Source of the DNA: CBDHDJ01 sp965261645
GTDB taxonomy: Bacteria > Pseudomonadota > Alphaproteobacteria > SHVV01
Assembly: GCA_965261645.1 (NCBI GenBank)
Contig: CBDHDJ010000003.1
Span: 1,116,001 to 1,180,000 of the forward strand
DNA: 64,000 bases
Reading direction: 5' to 3'
Part shown: positions 59,889 through 64,000 of the stretch, piece by piece
Layout: each line of letters starts with the position of its first letter
How positions within the stretch are numbered: the first letter of the stretch is position 1
The notes under the pieces: generated by a model
What the model was told of the DNA's origin: nothing
Database searches by the model: none
Seen by the model: the letters and a program-made list of their open reading frames with translations, nothing else
Made by a program: the position numbers and the translations under genes

Positions 59889-61313
59889 TCAGCGGATACC
59901 GCCGAACCCGGCCGCGAGGTCCTCGCGCGCGATGACGCCACCCATGCCCTCGTGCTCGGGTCCGAAGAACGCGCCGGTCACCGTTCCGGTATCTCCGCTA
60001 GCCCGGAGGAAGGTGTTGCCCCGTACTTCGACTCGGTAGCCGAGATCGCCGTCCCGCCACGTCGACCCCGTGCCGACGGCGCCGGGCGCGGCGCCCTCGG
60101 GCCAGTATTCCAGTCCGGTGAAGTTCAGGTCGCCGTCGAGGGAATCAAGGTGGACGGCGAGGTCGGCGACCCCGGCGACAGCCTCCGCCGCGGGGGTAAG
60201 CCCGAGTAGACGCCCGGACCAGCGCACGGTTCCGGCGAGGCGCGGGTTCTCCGCAAGTGCGGTGTCGGGCGCTGGGCCGGAAGCCCAGGGCCGTAGGAGG
60301 CCGTTCGAGAAAGCCGCCCCGAAGGCGACCTCGCCCGTGGGCAGGCCGAGCACGCCGTAGATATGCGTGGAGGTGTCGGCCCACGGCCCGAGGTCGATGG
60401 CGTCCGGCGTGCCGCCAGGCTCGACACGGCTGTAGACCGCGAGCAGCGCCGCGCGGTCGAGCGGGTGGAGGATGTGCTCCGTCGGACCGTCGCCACCGCC
60501 CGCGACCATGATGCTGTCGGTGAACCGTGCCGGGTCGGGATGGGCGCGACCGAGGACATGAATGAGCTCGTGGGCAATGACTCCCAGCCGCTCGTCGCCC
60601 TCGGTGCGCGTCGGATCGATCCAAATTCGCCCGCCCGTGATCTCGAGGTTGAAGGGCCGATCCGGATCGCCAGTTGCGTAAAGCCCATAACGCGGCAGGG
60701 CGAGGCCGATGTCCTCGCCCTCAGGGGGCCGGACCTCTTCCGGCCAGTCCTCCTGCGCTGCGAACGCGATAATGACCTCCGAGGAGCCCGGCTCGGCCGT
60801 CCCGGCCGGGCCGGGCTCGTCGCCGAAGACAATCTGCCAGTCACGCGGCAGGGCCATGTTCAGGATCTGCACAACGCGCACGGCCTCGTCGACGAGTTCT
60901 GGCGGGGTGCCTTCGGCGGCGCGGACAATCGGCGGGTCAGCCGCAAATCGCAGCAGGAGACCGTCAGGAAACAGCTGCTCGTCGAAGCCCGCCTCGGCAC
61001 CGGTGGGTACGTAAGAAATCGCGTCCTCATGCAGATAGGCGACCAGTTCGGCCCGCGTTACAGCGTTGGGCAGCTCGCCATGGTGAACGGAAGCCCGGCC
61101 GTGACGGGCGGCCGGCGGCAGCGCATCGACCGCGGGCGCGGCCGCCGCGCCGACAAGCAGGATATTGTCAAGGTCGAGGACCGGTGCCTGCGCGGCGTGG
61201 GTGGGCTCCTGCATCGGCAGGACGGGCGATGATAGATGGGTGTTCTCGACGCGCGTGCAACACGCGAGGACGAGAAGACCGGCGACGGCGGCCAGGCAAC
61301 GGATCGTGGTCAT
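59889..61313 (-). CDS. lipoprotein with metzincin-type zinc protease motif and TbpB-like C-terminus
   Basis: 474 aa. Lipobox-like LLVLACC near residue 18. The middle part holds HELIHVLGRAH, a full HExxHxxGxxH metzincin zinc site, preceded by RIWIDPTRTEGDERLGVIA and followed by a Met-turn candidate DSIMVAG. The last ~150 residues are beta-rich repeats ending GAFFGPEHEGMGGVIAREDL, the pattern of transferrin-binding-protein B-type beta-barrel lobes. Likely an outer-membrane or surface-anchored protease; the substrate is unknown. Start ATG 61313 is chosen for its signal peptide. Intact; no IS copies inside. Confidence 0.75.
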   Translation of the reverse strand: MTTIRCLAAVAGLLVLACCTRVENTHLSSPVLPMQEPTHAAQAPVLDLDNILLVGAAAAPAVDALPPAARHGRASVHHGELPNAVTRAELVAYLHEDAISYVPTGAEAGFDEQLFPDGLLLRFAADPPIVRAAEGTPPELVDEAVRVVQILNMALPRDWQIVFGDEPGPAGTAEPGSSEVIIAFAAQEDWPEEVRPPEGEDIGLALPRYGLYATGDPDRPFNLEITGGRIWIDPTRTEGDERLGVIAHELIHVLGRAHPDPARFTDSIMVAGGGDGPTEHILHPLDRAALLAVYSRVEPGGTPDAIDLGPWADTSTHIYGVLGLPTGEVAFGAAFSNGLLRPWASGPAPDTALAENPRLAGTVRWSGRLLGLTPAAEAVAGVADLAVHLDSLDGDLNFTGLEYWPEGAAPGAVGTGSTWRDGDLGYRVEVRGNTFLRASGDTGTVTGAFFGPEHEGMGGVIAREDLAAGFGGIR

Positions 61314-61630
61314 GGCGAATATCCCCGGGCAATTGATAAGCCGCCGGGTACGGGTCGCGCCGGGCCGGATCGGACCGATGGAGCAATCATGGCCGGAGCC
61401 CGCCGAACGGTTCAATGCCAACGCTGCGTCAAGGCCACGCCCCGATTCGTGAACGTACGCGGGGCGGGTGGAAGGCATCGACGGCGGGATCAGGCTCATT
61501 CGTCTATGGTTTTCTTGCTGCCTATGGCCGCGCACTCCGGAAGGCCGGGGACATCTTCGCCCGGAGGATGTCTTCTGTCTCGAACCGTCAACCTCACGAC
61601 ATCCCGGATCTTGCAAGGTGCAGCCACCGC
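61314..61630. other. upstream region of the lipoprotein gene
   Basis: No gene with recognisable features. It probably contains the lipoprotein promoter on the minus strand. Confidence 0.4.
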
Positions 61631-61826
61631 CTACGACGCCTCCGGGTCGACAATCCACACTGACTCCCTGAGGGCCGTACAATCCGAGACGATCATGTCC
61701 ACAACCGCGGTAATCCTCGAGAAATCATAGTCACCGCTCACCTCGGATTGGGCCAGGAACGCCCTCATGACATAGCTCTTGCCAACCAGCTCGCCATGAT
61801 AGACGCCCAGTTCTTTGTGCGCGGAA
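61631..61826 (-). pseudogene. C-terminal fragment of an unknown protein
   Basis: Reading leftward: HKELGVYHGELVGKSYVMRA, FLAQSEVSGDYDFSRITAVV, DMIVSDCTALRESVWIVDPE and a stop at 61631. Good protein-like composition without a start; upstream frames are closed. Family not recognised. Confidence 0.4.
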
Positions 61827-62034
61827 ATCCCGCCTGAAGCACAGCTCCTGCTTCATCACTACGAGCCCTAGGAGACCTATTGCATCGTCAGCGGCCGCAG
61901 GCAGATGAAGATCGACGGCCGGTCGGGCCGTGCTGCGCGGTCTATACCCCGCCCACGGCCCGGCACGCCTTCCGGCGCACCGGCGTTGTCAGAGGAAAAC
62001 GGTTTGAGCCACCGAGCGAGGTCTCCCACAACTC
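61827..62034. other. gap, no supportable gene
   Basis: No frame with convincing coding character; possibly the decayed 5' part of the fragment to the left. Confidence 0.4.
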
Positions 62035-62406
62035 CTATTTCATGATGTAGAAAGCCAGCTTGTTTCCATCCAGGTCCCTGAAATACCCGCCGTAGAATCC
62101 GCCAGTGCCACGCGGGCCGGGTGCCCCCTCGTCCTTCCCCCCGAGCTCAAGAGCCTTGGCATGTAATGCATTCACCTGCTCTTCGCTTTCGACTTTGAGC
62201 GCAATCATTGTGCCGTTGCCTACAGTAGCCGGGTCTCCATCGTAGGGCTTGGCTACGCAGAATGTCGTTTCACCCGATGGGGCCTCCCACCGGATGAAAG
62301 TTTCTGCTTCCGTTGTCCGCCTCGCTCCGATATCCCCGAGAAGCGAATCATAGAACCGGCCAGCGCGTTCAATATCGTTTGCACCTAGAATCAAGTTTCC
62401 GATCAT
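62035..62406 (-). CDS. VOC-family (glyoxalase/bleomycin-resistance-like) protein
   Basis: 123 aa: LILGANDIERAGRFYDSLLG, TFIRWEAPSGETTFCVAKPY, NALHAKALELGGKDEGAPG, YGGYFRDLDGNKLAFYIMK. The single-module VOC fold with the typical DxxGNKLxFY end; one conserved metal-ligand position (the final Glu) is replaced by Lys-Leu context, so catalysis is uncertain. ATG 62406 follows GGAAGGATC. Intact, unlike the VOC gene at 17930. Confidence 0.82.
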   Translation of the reverse strand: MIGNLILGANDIERAGRFYDSLLGDIGARRTTEAETFIRWEAPSGETTFCVAKPYDGDPATVGNGTMIALKVESEEQVNALHAKALELGGKDEGAPGPRGTGGFYGGYFRDLDGNKLAFYIMK

Positions 62407-62705
62407 TTCGCGATCCTTCCTCAAAATGCGGGAGCGACCCAGGAATTCCAGCTGCTTTAAGAGGTATATCAAAAATTAGCTTCATATCAATCAGTTACCA
62501 ATACGGCGCACCCTAGAACCCCCCTGCTGATCAGATGGTGGGGTGGCCCCGGAAAATCCGACAGGTGTTGAAGTTTAGGTTATTACGCCAGTAACGTGGC
62601 GCAATTGGCCTTTCGGATGCTCAAGAATGGCGTTCCCATGAGCGCTACAGGCGGCGATAGTGCTTTTGGATTGCCGTTATCGCCGCCGGGCACGGCATAC
62701 ACACA

Positions 62706-63689
62706 ATGAGAGACTTGACGATGAAATGGTTGACGGGACTGGCTGCAGGCTTGGCCCTCTCGGCGGGCACCGTCCACGCGGCCGATAAATGGGACATGCC
62801 GACGGCGTATGTGGATTCCAATTACCACACGCAAAACGGCAAGCTGTTTGCCGAGGCAGTGGGCGTGTGCACCGGGGGCGATCTTGAGATCGTAGTGCAT
62901 GGCGGCGGCACCCTGTTCAAGGGCGGTGAGATCAAACGCGCCGTACAGACCGGCCGGGCTCCCATCGGTGAGCGGTTGTTGAGCGCGCATCAGAATGAGA
63001 ATGCCGTCTTCGGGTTCGACTCGGTGCCGTTCCTGGCATCGTCCTTCGAGGCATCCGATCGGCTTTGGCAGGCGGCCAGGGGCAAGTTGACCGAGATCCT
63101 CGCCGAGCAGAATCTGGTACTGCTCTACGCCGTCCCCTGGCCACCGCAGGGGATGTATTTCAAACGTGAGATCGGCGGTGTCGCCGACATGGGCGGGATC
63201 AGGTTCCGCACCAACAACGCCGCGACCGCGAGACTAGCGGAGCTTGCCAAAATGCTGCCGGTGCATGTCGAGGCGGCAGAGCTCAGGCAGGCGCTGGCGA
63301 GCGGTGTGGCGGACGCCTTCATGTCGTCGAGCTCGACCGGTTACGACCACAAGGTCTGGGAGCATATGAGCTATTTCTACGACGTCCGGGCCTGGCTGCC
63401 GCGCAACTATGTGTTCGTGAACATGGACGCCTTCGACGCGCTCGACGCGCAAACCCGGAACTGCCTGCGTTCGGCGTCGTTGTTGGCGGAAGCGGCCGGC
63501 ACGACGCGAGCACGCGAGTTGACCGATTGGTATATGGCACAGCTAAGGGACAACGGCATGAGCGTGCTGGCGCCGGGTGAGCGGCTCGCCGCCGACCTCG
63601 CGGAGATCGGCGCGACCATGTCGGCCGAATGGTCTGCCGCCGCGGGCGCCGGCGCCGCCGCGATAATCGACGCCTTCAAAGCCAACTAG
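62706..63689 (+). CDS. TRAP transporter solute-binding protein (DctP family)
   Basis: 327 aa. Signal peptide MKWLTGLAAGLALSAGTVHA, then WDMPTAYVDSNYHTQNGKLF, GGGTLFKGGEIKRAVQTGRA, GFDSVPFLASSFEASDRLWQ, GGIRFRTNNAATARLAELAK (the conserved substrate-carboxylate Arg region), AFMSSSSTGYDHKVWEHMSY. It captures organic acids in the periplasm for a DctQM permease; no dctQ or dctM is seen within the 300 bp left in the window. ATG 62706 or 62721 are both possible. Confidence 0.9.
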   Translation: MRDLTMKWLTGLAAGLALSAGTVHAADKWDMPTAYVDSNYHTQNGKLFAEAVGVCTGGDLEIVVHGGGTLFKGGEIKRAVQTGRAPIGERLLSAHQNENAVFGFDSVPFLASSFEASDRLWQAARGKLTEILAEQNLVLLYAVPWPPQGMYFKREIGGVADMGGIRFRTNNAATARLAELAKMLPVHVEAAELRQALASGVADAFMSSSSTGYDHKVWEHMSYFYDVRAWLPRNYVFVNMDAFDALDAQTRNCLRSASLLAEAAGTTRARELTDWYMAQLRDNGMSVLAPGERLAADLAEIGATMSAEWSAAAGAGAAAIIDAFKAN

Positions 63690-63842
63690 CGGCTCCGGGC
63701 GCAGCTCCTCTCCGGCCTCGCAGAGACGGCAGGCACTTGGCTGCCTCGTGCCGCCGCCTCACGGCATCCTCCAGCGCTCACCACTCGCGTTTCAGCCTCG
63801 CCCGCGCCGACCAGCGCGTCCGGGGTCGAAGGGTGCAAAGTC

Positions 63843-64000
63843 CTAAAACGACACGCAGGCCGGCGTGATCGTACGCAATACGGCCTCCTGGCCGAATGAA
63901 CGCTTGTACGCCTCCGCAATCTCCACCGTGTGCCGCACCTCCGCAGCAGCCGGCTTGGCCAGGACAATCACCAGCTTCGTCCTCTCCCGCATGATCGCGC
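63843..64000 (-). CDS. C-terminal part of an unknown protein (runs off the window)
   Basis: Reads IMRERTKLVIVLAKPAAAEV, RHTVEIAEAYKRSFGQEAVL, RTITPACVSF and stop 63843. Protein-like but no family recognised; the 5' part is beyond base 64000. Convergent with the TRAP gene, 153 bp apart. Confidence 0.45.
   Translation of the reverse strand, partial: AIMRERTKLVIVLAKPAAAEVRHTVEIAEAYKRSFGQEAVLRTITPACVSF

Noticed and set aside
1..64000. CRISPR arrays, tRNA or rRNA genes
   Set aside because: No regularly spaced short repeats and no tRNA- or rRNA-like sequence found on reading both strands; the repeats seen are IS copies, short inverted repeats or two-copy tandem repeats.

Overview
The window is a GC-rich stretch of what looks like an alphaproteobacterial chromosome or large replicon. 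The signs are codon bias, DUF736- and DUF6880-type remnants, a type III glutamine synthetase, an amtB-glnK pair and a TRAP binding protein. I cannot name a genus. Its dominant character is insertion-sequence overload. By rough addition about 37 of 64 kb is IS DNA from at least ten families (IS630, IS110, IS256, IS3 in many types, IS5, an IS1182/IS5-like type, IS21, IS6, IS30, ISNCY, IS1595), often nested. Most host genes between them are truncated, frameshifted or split. No tRNA, rRNA or CRISPR was seen.

Layout. 1-7750: haloacid dehalogenase tail, IS debris, IS630, a nucleoside 2-deoxyribosyltransferase-like gene, IS110 cut by IS256, then an accessory remnant zone (OLD-like ATPase fragment, higB-higA with a palindromic operator, DUF736 tail). 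7751-26030: almost solid IS, with a 144-aa membrane protein and a VOC-family gene split by an IS3-type element that left a 14-bp target repeat. 26030-47112: the biologically richest block. It holds a broken membrane protein, type III glutamine synthetase, a divergent decayed periplasmic-binding-protein (PBP) gene followed by a truncated sensor kinase, a decayed MFS carrier, then an intact overlapping operon (response regulator-PP2C phosphatase, RsbW-like kinase, PBP, sensor histidine kinase) that converges on STAS, glnK and amtB genes. 47103-59595: a nested IS stack (IS3, IS1182-like, IS30, IS110, IS3, IS256, IS630 within IS630, IS1595) that slices one unknown gene into four pieces, reconstructible through the target duplications. 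59889-64000: a lipoprotein with a metzincin zinc site and a TbpB-like C-terminus, a VOC protein, a TRAP solute receptor and a partial gene.

How the genes may work together. The 40.1-47.1 kb genes form a coherent signalling unit. A secreted LivJ-like receptor and a membrane histidine kinase are translationally coupled to a response regulator whose output is an RsbU-type phosphatase, with an RsbW-type kinase and a STAS antagonist that would complete a partner-switching module. The STAS gene lies next to glnK-amtB, and a type III glutamine synthetase lies beside the decayed second copy of the PBP-kinase pair. My inference is a nitrogen-compound sensing system that acts through partner switching. 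The sequence shows the gene neighbourhood but not the ligand or target.
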